DNA of 64,000 nucleotides from NCBI GenBank assembly GCA_014529385.2, contig CM043944.1, positions 53,914,768-53,978,767 on the forward strand. Reading direction: 5' to 3'. This stretch comes from Adiantum capillus-veneris. Its lineage: Eukaryota > Streptophyta > Polypodiopsida > Polypodiales > Pteridaceae. The notes beneath the pieces are model-generated. The model made no database searches and was not told the origin of the DNA. It was given only the letters and a program-made list of their open reading frames with translations. Every line of letters begins with the position of its first letter. Position 1 is the stretch's first letter. Made by a program: the position numbers and the translations under genes. Shown one piece after another: positions 35,792 through 51,232 of the stretch.

Positions 35792-37465
35792 ATGAAGCTA
35801 TGGAGGGTCATGGATGTGAGAGAATGGATTTCCATGGATTCATGGTGGATGAACAACAAGCCAACTGGAATGCAGTTTGCACCGTGTTCAATGGTGGCAA
35901 AGACAATGTTCTACAACATCAAGAGTGATCTTGTCTTTTTCATTGGAAACAAAGCATGGTGGCACACCCCACAAAGTACAATGTGTCTCCATCTCAACAA
36001 ACTTGCAAAGACATTTGCAAAAAAATGGCGTTTATCCCCCTCTAAAGAGGCAGTTGCAATGGCGTCTCATCTCCTTCGAAAATGGTGGCAAATTGGAAAT
36101 TGCATGGATAAAAACATCCTTGCAATGGACTCTTGGTTGAGCTGGTGGTAGGTGTGTATTGCACATTGGGGGAGCATCAAGATAGCAAAAGTGGTCATGG
36201 GGCAAACACTCCAAGAACCAACTTGGCCGAGAGCAAGCATGGTAGTTGGCTTGCAGGCGAAGGGTTTAAAAAAATATCTCATTGTATGACGTATGTATTT
36301 CACATATGGAAAATACAATACTACAAAGCACGAAGGCAGTTTCTTACTCTCAAGGTAAACATATTGGAAAGGGTCCTTCACTAGAGAGGCTTAAGGAAAG
36401 AGTTTCCTCTAGTCTAGCACAAGTGATAAGAGTAGTAAATGAGGCTACATCTGGAACACCCTTGTATAAGGCGCTCACCCCTCTTAAAGGAGACAAAGAA
36501 ACCATTCAACAAAAGCGAGAGCCATCAATTGTGATCAATGTTCAGGATGAATCGACACATAGGCCAAAGTATAATGCAAAAACACAAGATCGTACAACAC
36601 ATGAAAGGCCAAGGAAGATCATTTTCAAAGAAGATTTAGGGATAGTAGATGGGAGTTTAAAAATCCAAAAAGAAATCAAAGTTTTACAAAAGGTCAATGA
36701 AGGTATGTGGGCAATCAGAAGAACCCCTTTTGACAGTCATGTGACATGCAGCAACACCCCCAACGATGGAAAAAGATGTGGACAAAATATTGTGGCATTT
36801 AGTAAAGGGACTCCTGCACCATCCTTTGAGGGGTACAAAAAACATCCAAATGGGCTACTCAGACAGTGGTTTTGGTTCTGTCCTAGACATGTTTTTTATT
36901 GCTATGTGGTGGATCATAATATAGAACCAAGGCCAGCTCCTCCTCCAACAATTTTGGCCAGTTGATCCAGGAACAAATCTCACAGATGAAGAAGTTGAGG
37001 TACTACTTGAAGGAGGATTTCAAGTGGAGACAGTTGAAAAAGATTGAGAGAGTGCAACAACAATGCAAACTCCTCCTAGGGGTGGAGGTGATTCCTTTTT
37101 GGCTTCAACAAAAGCAGGTAGTAGTGGTTCAATACTAAGAAATGGCATAAGAGTCAAAGTTTGGACTTCCATTTTAGAGGAGGCAGCTAAGAAAAATTGG
37201 TCTTGCTCTTTGTTTAAAGGCTAAGGTGATTGAAGAGAAGTGCATTGTAGACAAAGCACATGAAGTCTTCAAGGTTGAGCATCACACAGTAGATGGACAT
37301 GTGGGGGTGTATGAGGTGCACATCAAGGATGAGCCCTATTGCACATGCCCTGATTTCATCGATAGGGAGGCCAAGAAAAAATCTTATTTGGCTTGCAAGC
37401 ACTTGTACTTCATTTTCTTAAGAGTCCTTGGGTTGAGCCAAAATGAAAACATGTTCATACATTAA
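35792..37465 (+). pseudogene. Broken gene with GRF-like and SWIM zinc-finger regions
   Basis: Three plus-strand blocks seem to belong together. 35792-36151 reads MKLWRVMDVREWISMDSWW through LLRKWWQIGNC, ending close to a GTAGGT donor. 36282-36965 is lysine-rich and then has RCGQNIVAFSKGTPAP with RQWFWFCPRH, loosely like a GRF zinc finger. 37226-37465 contains EPYCTCPDFIDREAKK then ACKHLYFIFLRVLG, a CxC...CxH SWIM finger (Cys-Thr-Cys near 37336, Cys-Lys-His near 37398). A stop in between (about 37050) and the changes of frame indicate decay or unrecognised introns. SWIM fingers bind DNA or protein and occur in transposases, FAR1-like factors and ubiquitin ligases. No transposase core is seen, so the role stays open. 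Confidence 0.5.
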
Positions 37466-37706
37466 CCCGTGCTAAGCAAAGTACATGTCTACAATGCACA
37501 TATGCAAACTTAGAGTAAAGCCCATGATTGTACAATTTTGTGACACATTTTCCGCCATGTATTGTAGCTGGCAAAGTTGATATGGACTGGGTAGGAATTG
37601 GACCTTTGGAAAAGATTTTTTGGACTATCTAGGTTTATAAATCTTTTAACCTCTCTTTTTGTTAGCACTAATCTTGATGTAAATTGATTTAAGTGTATAC
37701 TTCTCC

Positions 37707-37707
<1 letters not shown>

Positions 37708-37776
<69 letters not shown>
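37708..37776 (+). repeat. (TG)n microsatellite
   Basis: About 34 TG units. Confidence 0.97.
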
Positions 37777-40054
<2,278 letters not shown>

Positions 40055-40339
40055 GATGAGGAAGTGTGCGAGAGCGAAGGGCTAGGGTGTTAGCAGCTGG
40101 ACACACCCTACGGAGAATGATTGCTCGACGGAATATTATTATTTTTAATTATTCTTTAATTGAGAAAACCCGTCATTTCACCTTTTTAAATAGTGGGGCT
40201 TGCAGAAGCTTCCAGATTGTATCCCATTTTTTACATTTAGATTGAGTAGATGGTTAAAAATTGGAACATTAGGGTTTGAGATTGTAAGGTATTTATACCA
40301 CTTTTGACCTTAATGAAAAAACCTTTGTCATTTAAAAAA

Positions 40340-41035
40340 AAAAGTTATGTTTGTGAGTGAACGTACTGTGTGTGAGAGAGAGTGAGAGTTTCATCTTGAC
40401 GCTATGCGCGCACCGGTGGTCGGAATCGAGTGCAGAGTAGTGCAGCGTGTTGCCTCTGACGAGAGCTACGCGCCAATACCTACATTGCGGGTGTACGGTT
40501 TGGTTTTGCGAACTCGACCCACGAGCTATATTTGGTGATTTGATGAGCATACATTATCCGTTTTCGCATTTCAGCATATCCACGCGTTCGCATCGAGTAG
40601 AGCTATACATTAGGCAGTTTAGTTTTCGAAAACAACGACCTGTAAATTTCGACCAGACATCCTATGTGATTTTACACCAGTTGTTTATGGTTGGGATTTT
40701 GGTTCATGGACCTTAGGGAGAGCGACCTATTGGTGTTAGTAGGGTCTCCTTCAAGTTCTGTGGTGTTTCAAGAATGTTTGATGGGTATTTAGCTCTTGGA
40801 AGCGTTGTAGGAAATCTCCTCTTAAGCACTCCGAAAGGCTGTAGCTTAGACATTGGGTAGAGACCTCCGTAGGAATTATTTGAGAGTCGGTCAAGTGTAG
40901 ATTGACACCCTATGCTTGCTTCCATGCGCCTGCGGGTCGAGCTTCGTCCTTAGCTAACAAATCTTGTTAGGTGAGTTCTTGATGTGCTGACGTCCATCGC
41001 GGCGTATCCGCCAACATTGGCACCGCTGCCGGGGA
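40340..41035 (+). mobile_element. End of a Gypsy 5' LTR and its tRNA-Asp-type primer-binding site (element B)
   Basis: TGGCACCGCTGCCGGGGA at 41018-41035 differs at two positions from the TGGCGCCGTTGCCGGGGA site (tRNA-Asp) common in plant Gypsy elements. It follows an LTR-type end CCAACA at 41016. The LTR start is not determined; 40340 is only a loose left limit. No 3' partner is in the window. Confidence 0.6.
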
Positions 41036-42661
41036 CGAAAACCCTAGGTAGGTGACTGAGACCAGTCCTTGAGGATAGGGATTCTCTGGCTTGCCAGAGT
41101 CTCATTTTACATTTAGATAGGATTAGAGGATGGAGGACTCTTTAGGTCTTAGAGGGAGTCTAGGGAGTGAGTGTTTGGCCTAGATCCTTCGACTTAGGTA
41201 GACTTAGATAGTGTTAGGTATTAGTTGAGTTGTGGTGTAGAGAGTAGGAGTTTGAGTGGTAGAAGCGGTGGAAGGATAACTTGAGAGTCCGGAGAGGCCA
41301 CGAAGCAACTGATACACCAATATAACCATCTCACATGATACATGATAAGTAGGAGTAGGGTAAGTAGGACATCATGATTTATGATCTGGAGCACTTCATG
41401 CATGTTATACTTGTTGTTAGGTTCATCACAAGGTTGTAAAAGACGCAAAAGAGTGTTTGAAAGCTGAAGTGAAGTTCAAAAGTTGCTATGAGTGTTTTTG
41501 AGAGAGCTGCAAAGCATCAGGAGCATTTTTGTCAGGAAAAAATTAAATTTTAAGCCAGTAGACATCCTATGCGTAGGATGTCTACAGGGTGATCTGATGA
41601 AAATTTTGAAATTCGAAGTTGACCAGTGTGTTCAAAAGGTAGGTTTTACCCTATTTTCACCTGGAAAGTGGAAGTTTGACCGTATCTTGACAGGATAAGG
41701 CCAGATAGACAGAAATTGCCAGACATCCTACCCAAATTGTGCCAAGGCATTATTTTAAGACCAAAACCATAGGATGGCTACATGAGCATGATCTACATGA
41801 TTTATTGAGTGCCTGAGAAAGGTTTCATCTCAATTGGGTGAGAAAAATTGGGTTTTAAACAAACTTTAGCATTTTTTACTGAAAAGGGCTAGAACAGCTA
41901 AAATTGGGGTCTTTTGAAATCCAAACCAAGATCTAAGCATAGCACTGGGTTGCTGACATCAAGGGGGAGTTGTGGCTCAAGTTTGGGGTCAAACAGACCA
42001 AATAGAAATCCTACGTGTAGGATGTATTCTGTGTGATTTAGCACTCCAAACTCAGCTTTGAGCATACCAAAGTGATCAGCACCTTAGGGGGAGTCTATGC
42101 TTTGAATTTGAATCCATTTTGAGCAATTAGACATGCTACGTGTAGAATGTTTAATGCATGAAATTGAAGCCAAAAACTGACTGTAGGCATAGTAGGGTGT
42201 TGTATAGCCTGAGGCAAGCCTCCTAGTCAATTTTTGGTCCAAATTGGAGTTGATTTGACTGGTCAGACCAACATCAGGCTGCTGGAACAGATTTCTGATC
42301 AATTGACCAGCTTATAGGTATCCAAATCAAAAAGTAAAAACTGATGTGGACTCAGCACATCAAGGGGAATCTATAGTGCAAAACCTAGGCAAAACAGAGC
42401 AGATAGACATCCTACACGTAGAATGTCTACAGAGGCTTAGTGAAGAGAAAAGCTGACTGAGGACATAGGGTGATGTTCCAATTGACTTGAGGGTTCAAGA
42501 ACTTCTTTCAGAAGTGAATTTGGACCTTGTTTGACCTTTTGACGGAGCAAAGACAGAATTAAGACTTTCCATGTAAATTGACCAACATCCGAGGGAAGTA
42601 CAGTTCCAGATTAGCAGACCTAATCCAGAACATCAGAAGTGTATAAAATACAGTAGTGGTT
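41036..42661 (+). other. Leader of Gypsy B with a repeated palindrome
   Basis: Untranslated region between primer-binding site and gag. A palindromic word occurs at 41558-41585 (GTAGACATCCTA, 4-base centre, TAGGATGTCTAC), 42005-42029, 42129-42152 and 42404-42429, with a half-copy at 41720. The surrounding sequence repeats loosely too (GCACATCAAGGGGAGTCTAT, CAAAACTGACTG), so these are units of a degenerate tandem array. A related half-word lies in the LTR at 40653. The target duplication GAGGT of the nested element is at 42662-42666. Confidence 0.7.
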
Positions 42662-42666
42662 GAGGT

Positions 42667-42984
42667 TGTAAAGTGTGAGCTTTGTCCGAAGGTGTGAGTC
42701 AAGGAGAGGAGAGTGGATTTATCCCACATAGTGTGGAGCAAGGCTGTAGAGCTACTTAAAGCTCATCTCTTGAATCAATAAACGACAACTCAATTTGCAC
42801 TACATGCTTGTCTATGGTGAGCTTGTGCTAAGCTAAGTCAATACTCAAGATTGTGTTTATGAGTCCAAGCTAATCTATCTTGGAACCTAATTCACTTGAG
42901 TGATAACCTTGCTTACACACACTCACACACTTGCACCATGTTTCTCTTTCATCCACCCTAGCTAGCATGATCCCATTCCTAACA
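42667..42984 (+). mobile_element. 5' LTR of the nested element
   Basis: 318 bp; contains an AATCAATAAACGA polyadenylation-like word near 42772. Differs from the 3' copy at about 42690, 42793 and 42921. Confidence 0.93.
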
Positions 42985-42986
42985 TT

Positions 42987-42998
42987 TGGTATCAAAGC
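42987..42998 (+). promoter_or_regulatory. Primer-binding site of the nested element
   Basis: TGGTATCAAAGC, one mismatch from the tRNA-Met site, two bases after the LTR end. Confidence 0.85.
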
Positions 42999-43478
42999 TA
43001 TGGTGTGCTAGCTAGGATTTTCATTATGCATTAGTGTGTGTTAATCATTAGCATCTCCATTAGATGGATTAGCATTTCATTATCACAGCCCATTAACATT
43101 TTTCATGACTAGTTGCATCTCACTAATTAGGCCTTAATCTAGTTGTGTGTGGGCATGTCCTTGGCACACCCAAGAGGCCACTACCCTCCATGGCTAAATA
43201 GGCTTGATTAGGGAGAAGATTAGCATTCAATTTTTTGCATTTGTAAGCCATTCTTGTGTCAATTTTCTAGTCATTTGTACCTCCAATTAATCTCTCCACC
43301 TTTGCAATCGCCTAACAACATTGACCTCATCTCGAAGTGCTCGACGCAAGCTCTCTGTAGAGCCTTCAAGCCCTGCAATCCGAGCTCAAAAGGCTTCTCA
43401 ATTAATCTCACCAAAATAGAGCTTTGTAGCCTTTAACTGACTGTTTTGAAAGCTTGATTTCCAGCCTCCAATAAGATT

Positions 43479-43605
<127 letters not shown>

Positions 43606-44965
43606 GGAAGGAGCACTTAAAGCATTCCATCTATTGTTGGGTTTTCTAAAAGAGAGTCCGTGGGACCATTGCCTAAATAAGGCAATCGGCGAACCCTTTT
43701 TTGGCAAGAGCACACGCGTGATGGCCTGCTGGTGGACCTAAGACTAGCGGTCAACCGCTTTGCATAAGCATTTCGAGTCCGAACCCTGGCCGGCCGCAGA
43801 ACAATACGGCATCCGTTCGCTCCACCGGCGCCCCTTGCCTGCCTGATCGGCCGCAGTCGGATGCCATCGCCATCCAGCCACGGACTTCCCCTGCGCGCTC
43901 AACCATTTTTAACAAACTTGTCGGGTCCGCCCCTGTTGGGCCCCCCTTCCCACGGCGCTGCCCTCAAAGGCTTGCCTTGCCCATTTGCATTAGCCGCCTT
44001 GCTCATCTGCATAAGCCCCATTCCCACGAGCTTGCTGCCTCAAACCTTTGAGAGGCTTTAAGAGCCTGCTCCCGCCTGCTGCAAAAGTGACCGAAGCATC
44101 TTAAAAGCATTCCAAGGGCCTCCAAGGCCAAGGGACTAGAGCTTGTGCTCACCGCAAAGCACCAAGTGCTCGTCCATTCAAGAAGCACAAAGCTCCAAGT
44201 GGAAGAAATAAGGCAACCATTCTCTTTGATATTCAAAGGCGGCCTCAAGCACTAAAGAGAAAAGTAGAAGACCTTCATCAACGGCTTCTTCGAGAATACA
44301 AAACAAAGCATCTTCAAGCATTTAAAAAAGGAGCTCCAAAGGTATTCTAAGCCAACTTCAAAGTCTCATTCCAATCATCAAAGAAGAACTCAAGGCTGTG
44401 AAGGGTGACTTCACCTTGAGTGAAGAGGTACTTCACATTTTATTAAGAAGACATTAAAATTGGAATCTTGAAGCCAAGCACAACAAAATTCTTGCAATGA
44501 ATGTAATTATATTTGCCTACATGGATGACATTGTGTGCTTTTGTAATGGGATAGACATTGGCATTGGAGAGTCTCCAAATTGCTAAAATCCCTCCATGTG
44601 TGAAAATTTTGTGACAAAGTGTATGAGAAACTCCACATGCTTGGGATCTCAGAGTATAACCAAGATGGAAGAGAGCATTAATTTTTTCATAAACCTTTTC
44701 ATAGGATATTTTAGCATATTGTTGCATGTCATTATGACGCATGGAATAAAGCCTGATTGTACCACAAAAAGGGGGACAGAAGTACTTGTTCGAGGGGAGG
44801 ATACGAAGTCAGACCATGAAGCAATTGAAAGCAATAGCAGAAGCAACGAAGGCAAGAGACCTAACAGAGGATCACCTCACATAGTAGAAGACAAAAAGGA
44901 CGAAGACGAAGGTAGCGTTTGGGAAGACCCATTTTGAAGATGCAGACTCTCTACTTGTAGGGGAG

Positions 44966-45120
44966 GACTTTTTCCTGTGTGGATACCAGCTTATCATCCT
45001 GTGTGGACATCACCATCCTTTGTGGATTGTTCTTGTGTGGATTTTACCATCCTTTGTGGACTTTATTTTCCTGTGTGGATATCACCATCCTATGTAGATT
45101 TTGTTAGCCTGTGTGGATCG
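44966..45120 (+). repeat. Degenerate tandem repeat of CCTGTGTGGAT(N)ACCAT, about eight units
   Basis: Units of 17-20 bases (CCTGTGTGGATATCACCAT and variants) fill the last part of the nested element just before its PPT. Confidence 0.8.
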
Positions 45121-45165
45121 TGCATCTTCAGTATCTTGTCTTAGTCCAAACCTCAAGGGGAGGAT

Positions 45166-45483
45166 TGTAAAGTGTGAGCTTTGTCCTAAGGTGTGAGTCA
45201 AGGAGAGGAGAGTGGATTTATCCCACATAGTGTGGAGCAAGGCTGTAGAGCTACTTAAAGCTCATCTCTTGAATCAATAAACGACAACTCATTTTGCACT
45301 ACATGCTTGTCTATGGTGAGCTTGTGCTAAGCTAAGTCAATACTCAAGATTGTGTTTATGAGTCCAAGCTAATCTATCTTGGAACCTAATTCACTTGAGT
45401 GATAACCTTGCTTACACACACGCACACACTTGCACCATGTTTCTCTTTCATCCACCCTAGCTAGCATGATCCCATTCCTAACA
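45166..45483 (+). mobile_element. 3' LTR of the nested element
   Basis: 318 bp, about 99% identical to the 5' copy by eye; followed by GAGGT. Confidence 0.93.
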
Positions 45484-45656
45484 GAGGTTAACCCTCCAGT
45501 TATACCACTAATTATAAGACCACCTCTAGCGGTTAAATGCTTTGATTTAATTGTCGAAATTAAATGCTTGTGTATAGGTATATTCAACGGCAAAGCAAGA
45601 AGTTGTGCGAAAACTGATCCTTGCCAGGTGAGTGGTTGGATTTGTGTTAAATTGCA

Positions 45657-46112
45657 TTGCGAAGTTTGATGAATTTAAGATCAGGAAGACACATTCTTAG
45701 AGACCAAAAGGTGGCAGGTGATCAAGGTAGCTTAGTGTCCACTGAGGAAAGTGTAACTCAGGCAAGGCTAGATCCATTAGCACCGATCATTGAGGAGGAT
45801 AGTGATACTGACACTTCATCAGATAAGTCCTTCTTCATGATGGGTAGTCAACAGCCAGGAGGTTTCTCCGATGAAGAACCAATGTCAGGAGGAAGCACCT
45901 CCCTAAATCCTTTGAACGATTCAAAGTTCACTATAATCTTCGTAGAAGGAACAAACTCTAGGGGAGCCCTAGTTTATTCTGACTATCGAGGATGCAAGTG
46001 TATTTGTATTGAAGAAAGACCTACTCAGAGACTGGAAATAATTCGAGTCTATGATGATGGAGATAGATTCCGAGACGAAAAGGGGAACCACTATCTGATA
46101 GTTAGTAACTGA
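45657..46112 (+). CDS. Leader ORF upstream of gag in Gypsy B, 151 residues, function unknown
   Basis: The frame starts MRSLMNLRSGRHILRD, is acidic in the middle (IIEEDSDTDTSSD) and has a compact C-terminal part (IIFVEGTNSRGALVYSDYRG, RLEIIRVYDDGDRFRDEKG). Its stop TGA at 46110-46112 overlaps the ATG of the next frame as TGATG, so the two could be translated in sequence. No known domain is recognised. It may be the N-terminal part of gag, shifted by one frame, or a separate small ORF of the element. The start is ambiguous between 45657 and 45669 (MNLRSGR). Confidence 0.5.
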   Translation: MRSLMNLRSGRHILRDQKVAGDQGSLVSTEESVTQARLDPLAPIIEEDSDTDTSSDKSFFMMGSQQPGGFSDEEPMSGGSTSLNPLNDSKFTIIFVEGTNSRGALVYSDYRGCKCICIEERPTQRLEIIRVYDDGDRFRDEKGNHYLIVSN

Positions 46113-49100
46113 TGAGTACAGCCAAAAAAGGATTTGTGCTCGACCTCGAGCTCTTTTTATGTACGATAAGAAAACAACCAGGGTCTCAACCTATAATGAG
46201 AATGTGGGAATTTTACAAGCATGAGAGCGAGGGAGTAGTCTCTTACTTCCGATGCAAAGAACCCTACCCAAACGAATTAAGCAAAGACAAGGTTCTTTAC
46301 TTATTCTCTTATGAAATTGCTATGGGAAAGGATATCATTTTTGTTGATAGGTACGGGCGAGAATACAAACGTATTCTCCCAGAGGAGGTAGAAAAGGCAA
46401 CAGCTCCAGAAACATCAACATATGCCCCCGAAGAAGTGCCAAGGGTCACCTACACCCCTAGCAAATCGACAAATCCATTTTCAGAAGAGTATGACGGGAC
46501 CTCACATTCTACCCGACAATAGACGTTCAACTACCAAAACCAACCAGCAACCCAACCATCATTGCAGGCATGGCTTCATCAGAGTGCAACATTAGAACAA
46601 GACCGAAACCGAGATAGTTATCTAGCCGCACGAGGGCTAAGGGATCTACAAGAACCACCACTCTATTCATAGTATCAATGCGAGAGTAAGCCAAAAACTC
46701 AAGGGTCAACAGAGCCTGGAAGGCCACCCATAGAACGAGTTCGAAGAGATGAACCATCTCTTGCAAGAACCGTTAGAAATTATGGCTTAGGAGCACCATT
46801 GGGAGAGGAACCCGCCCACTACCAAAGGCCAGAGGAGGTATATTGATTAGGCCGAGGAGATCCAATGATGAGATTTGTAGACCATCGTAGAATTAAACCT
46901 TCTCAAGTGCAAAAATGGGTAAACAAGAAATACATGGGAAACAGAGATCCTAGGGATCATGTAGCAGCCTTTGTGCGTGTAATTAGAGATGAAGAGGTGT
47001 TAGACTTTCCTACCCAATTTTCAGGGTTTGGATTGACCCTAGAGGAGGATGCAGCTACTTGGTTTGACTCTGTGGAGCGTAGAGACTTTGAGTCTATGGA
47101 GGATGTGTTTGACGAGTTTATTGAGGAATTCTCACAAAGGGGGATAGCTCATAATACAATCTCAAAAATCCATAAATTCAAACAGAAAGAAGGGGAGTCT
47201 GTGCGGAAGGCAGCCCTAAGACTAAAAAGATATGTTAAGTTCTGCCCTGTGGAAGAACTGCCAACTCAGTCCAGACTTATGCTTATATTTATTCAAGGAC
47301 TAAGAAATGCAGATCTCGAGAAGGACTTACATATGAAGAGGAGCACGACGTTAAATGAGTTAACTAAGGAGGCTCTTTACCTTGTAAATAATTGTGCGAT
47401 CTACAAAAAGGGTGAATTCAAGGATCTTGATGACGATTCATCCTCACATCAAAGTGGAAGCAAGTCCGCTAAGACAACACCGAAAGAAGAAGTAGTTGTA
47501 AGCCAGGAGCAGCTTGTAGAGGAAGTGCTAAAAAAAATTAACTTGTATGCCAAACCTCAGGCTAAACAGCCCAAGTGGTGTGCTATTGAACAAAAATGGA
47601 CAAATCATGGGACGGAGGAATGTTATTATAACAAGGGATATGTAAGAGAACGACCTTATGCTTCCCAGACTCAGGTAGCATCTCCTCAACTTCCACTGAT
47701 GCCTAAGTATCAAGCAGGCAACCTACCAGGACCTGTAGGCATAGAAAGACCACAACCAGTGTTGGGGCAGCAACCACCCCTACCAGGATTACGACCAGTT
47801 GGCATAAGATACACACCAACAATAACCGAACCAGAAGAGAAGGCTTTGGTGCCTATGCATGCATATTACAAAGATCCCTATGGATATGCTGCAAATCCTG
47901 TCTATTATCCACCGAAAGAACCCCCAATGCCAGAACCATGGAGCATGATGGAAAGTGTAGGACGACCAACAGCTGCACAGGCAGTAGGAGAAGGAAGATA
48001 TAGCTTGGATGAACGAACATTGTTGTTCATAGCCAACGGAGGCATGGGAGGGCAGAGACATGCATACCAACAAAGAGGAGCTCAAGGAGCACCTCAACAG
48101 CCTAAGGGACCCTACTACAAGTGTGGTGGAGACCATTGGCTAAAAGACTGTCTTCATGATGAAATCATTAGAGTCAACGCATATTGCACCGAGTGTGGAA
48201 TTACTCATTTGATTCCTGATTGCCCTAAGAACCCGAGCAGAGGAGTAAAAACTACCTTGAACATGCTGGAAGCAGTGCCTTCCAGTGGAGGTTCAAAAAA
48301 CGAGACAGTAATACCTATTCAGGCAGTGACACGAGCCCAAGCTCAAAGAATGACGAATGAACCCATAATTGAAGAGCCAAAAACCGATGCCCCAAGTTCA
48401 GAAAGGAAAAATCAGAGAAGCACTTGGAAAGCTAGAAAGGCGCGTATGAAAGCCAGGAGAGAACAAGAGCAAACGGCTCTATCCGAGGAGTTAAAAAACA
48501 CAAAGGATAGATTAGAGCAGTTAGAGGATCTAGCTAGTCTAAGCTCACACACTGCGGCAACCATAGCACCCAAGGAAATAGCAGAACCCAAAAGTGCAAG
48601 ATCAGGAGGATCAGTGTTGGCAGAAAAGGTAAATGAGTAGTTAGACGCACTTTTAAAAGCTTACGAAGCCAGACTCAAAAACAACCAAACCCAAGAGCAA
48701 AGATGGATGACTTATCCATATGCCGAAATAGAAAAACAGAGGTTGGAAATGTGTCGAAAGATGATTGAAACAACTCAATATTTGATAGAAAACCCGCTTG
48801 ATAAACGTGCAAGTTGGCTTGAAGTACCAGCTCCGACCCCTATCAAACCAACTTTAGAGAAGCAAGTAGACACGAAGGAGAGACTCACGAATGCCTCTGA
48901 GTCTAGGAGAGAACCTATCATAGTGCCAAATGCAACAGATGAGACAAGTGATGATTTTCAACCTAAAACATTGGTAGAAATGGTTAAGGATTGCAACGGT
49001 CTAGATGACCTGTGAAAGCAAATTCGGGATGCCAACGAAGCTAACAGGGTGAGCTACCAAATGAATAGCACGAGAAAAGAGAAAAATGAGATCTTACCTC

Positions 49101-51232
49101 CTATTGAAGATTTTGAGGCAAGATCACAAATGAACTTTGATATACATTCACAAGGGGGAGACAAGGGGTCAATTAGTTCGTGGCACAGCCAACCAGACTC
49201 GTTAAAAACTCTACCCTCTTACTTAGGAGAGTATGAAGCCAAGTCTGAGGTGAGAGCAATCCCATCTCAAAGACTTTCTTCTAACAGAGTGATGGATTCA
49301 CAAGGGTTGATTGACTTATTGTCCACCCCTGTGGCATGCACAATCACATTAGCCGAACTCCGAAGGCTACAACCAAACATGTGGACCATCGTAGGCAAAT
49401 GCTTAGAAAAATTTGGAGTAAAAGACCCCACCTCGAAGCTTCAAGAAGGGATCAGAGAATTGGACAAGCCTCAACTAAACACTAGGCTAGTACCTTTAAA
49501 CAAGGTTGGAGAGTATTGCGAGGGAGAAGATGGAAACACCACGCTACCAGTAGAATTCCAAGGAGTAGTTTCCAAAGCTATTCTTGACAGTGGAGCAGGA
49601 GTCACTATCACCACCAAGGAAATCTGGAAAAAATGGGAAAAACCGGCTTTGAGAGCTACCAGAATGAAATTGCAACAAGCAGATGGGTTTATGGAAAAGC
49701 CTCTAGGACTCTTAGAAAAAGTAATTGTCCCCTCGTGCGGAATCGAGTAGGAGCATACATTTGCAATAGTCGATTTCGACAAAAAGAACAATTACGAGAT
49801 CATCTTGGGAAGACTATTCATGAGACAATTAAAGATGGTCGAGGATTGGCGTTACGACCACATATACCTCAGACATGGCGAGACTACAACCAAAATACAC
49901 CTAAAAGACCATAGTTACAAAGATGTTAACCAGACACCAGTGGAAGAGTTTGATTCAGCTACATTGGCAGGGTTCGAACTCCTAGCATGGTTAGGGCAAA
50001 AAAAAGAGCTATGGATGTGCGGAGCTTCACATTGTGGGAGCTTAAAAAGAGAGGAATGCGTTTTACAAAGAGCTATTGAGGACAAGGATTATATTCCGAA
50101 ACCTTTTCCCGAAGATGCCTTAGAACCTCTGGAATGGGAACACATACTAGCAACATTGGATGTCTGTGCCATTACAGATAGCCCAACGACAAAATTTTGC
50201 GATAAGGACGGCTATGATGTGCTACCCTATTACATGGTAAGCCTTATACCAGCAGGGGATGAGAATGTAGAACCACCAGAACAAGAAGAGTTTTATAACT
50301 CCTCTGAGCATCTGGAGGTAAATGACGATGCAGATAACGAGTGTTGAGACAGCTCAACTGAGCGTGGGAAGAAAATAGCGAATATCAAGTTTTATGATTT
50401 TGCCAATCAACACCCCATACGCCAGGAACGCTATAGGAAAAAACAATCAGAAAACAAAATGACAGAGAACCCATTGCCCGGGATAAAAGATAAAACTCAC
50501 TATCTAATGCTTGTCAAAGCAGAGGATTGTGTAAAAAACCAAATATCAGGCAGATTCTCAAAAGTTCGAAGGGAAAGAACGCAAGAGGAAATAAAACAAG
50601 TACAGAAGGCTAAAACAGAAACAAAATCAAAACAAGAAAAAACAGAAGACCCAGAGTGGACCAAATTGGAGCGTAAAAAGAAATACCAAGAACCAAAACG
50701 GTCATTACGAGAGGTATGGACTACTGAGGGAGAAAGTGATGGTAAGGAGGAGTCAGAAAAAGGAAACATAAATGTACCATCCCACTATCAAAAATTCACC
50801 ATCCAGGACAGAAAAATCATAATGACACCACCAGTCAGGGAAAGAATAAACCAGGAATCTTACGATGGGCCGGAAAATGCAAAACGGATAGACCTCGTTG
50901 AGCCAGGCGAAAAACCTCATCCGGTCTGTATCGCAACTGACTTAGAGCCTGAAGAAGAAGAACTGCTAACACAACTTCTAAAGAAGTATAAATATATGTT
51001 TGCATGGTCCTACAAAGACCTCAAGGGAGTTGATCCATCGATATGCCAACATATAATTCTGTTGAAATCAGATGCCAAACCTAGCAAACAGCGTCCTTAC
51101 ACATATAATGGCACATTTGCTAAACGAATCAAAGAGGAGATTGACAAGCTGATGGATGTTGAATTCATCTATGAAATCGAACATACAGATTGGGTGTCAC
51201 CCATTGTGGTTGTCCCCAAAAAGAACGAAAAG

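Noticed and set aside
43660-43740. Possible tRNA-like fold around 43660-43740
   Set aside because: No consistent acceptor stem, anticodon loop or A/B box could be laid out by eye.
46520-50347. Programmed stop-codon readthrough, or RNA editing that removes stops, in Gypsy B
   Set aside because: Seven stops at unrelated contexts, plus later frameshifts, fit decay better; U-to-C editing of stops is known in fern organelles, not for nuclear transcripts.
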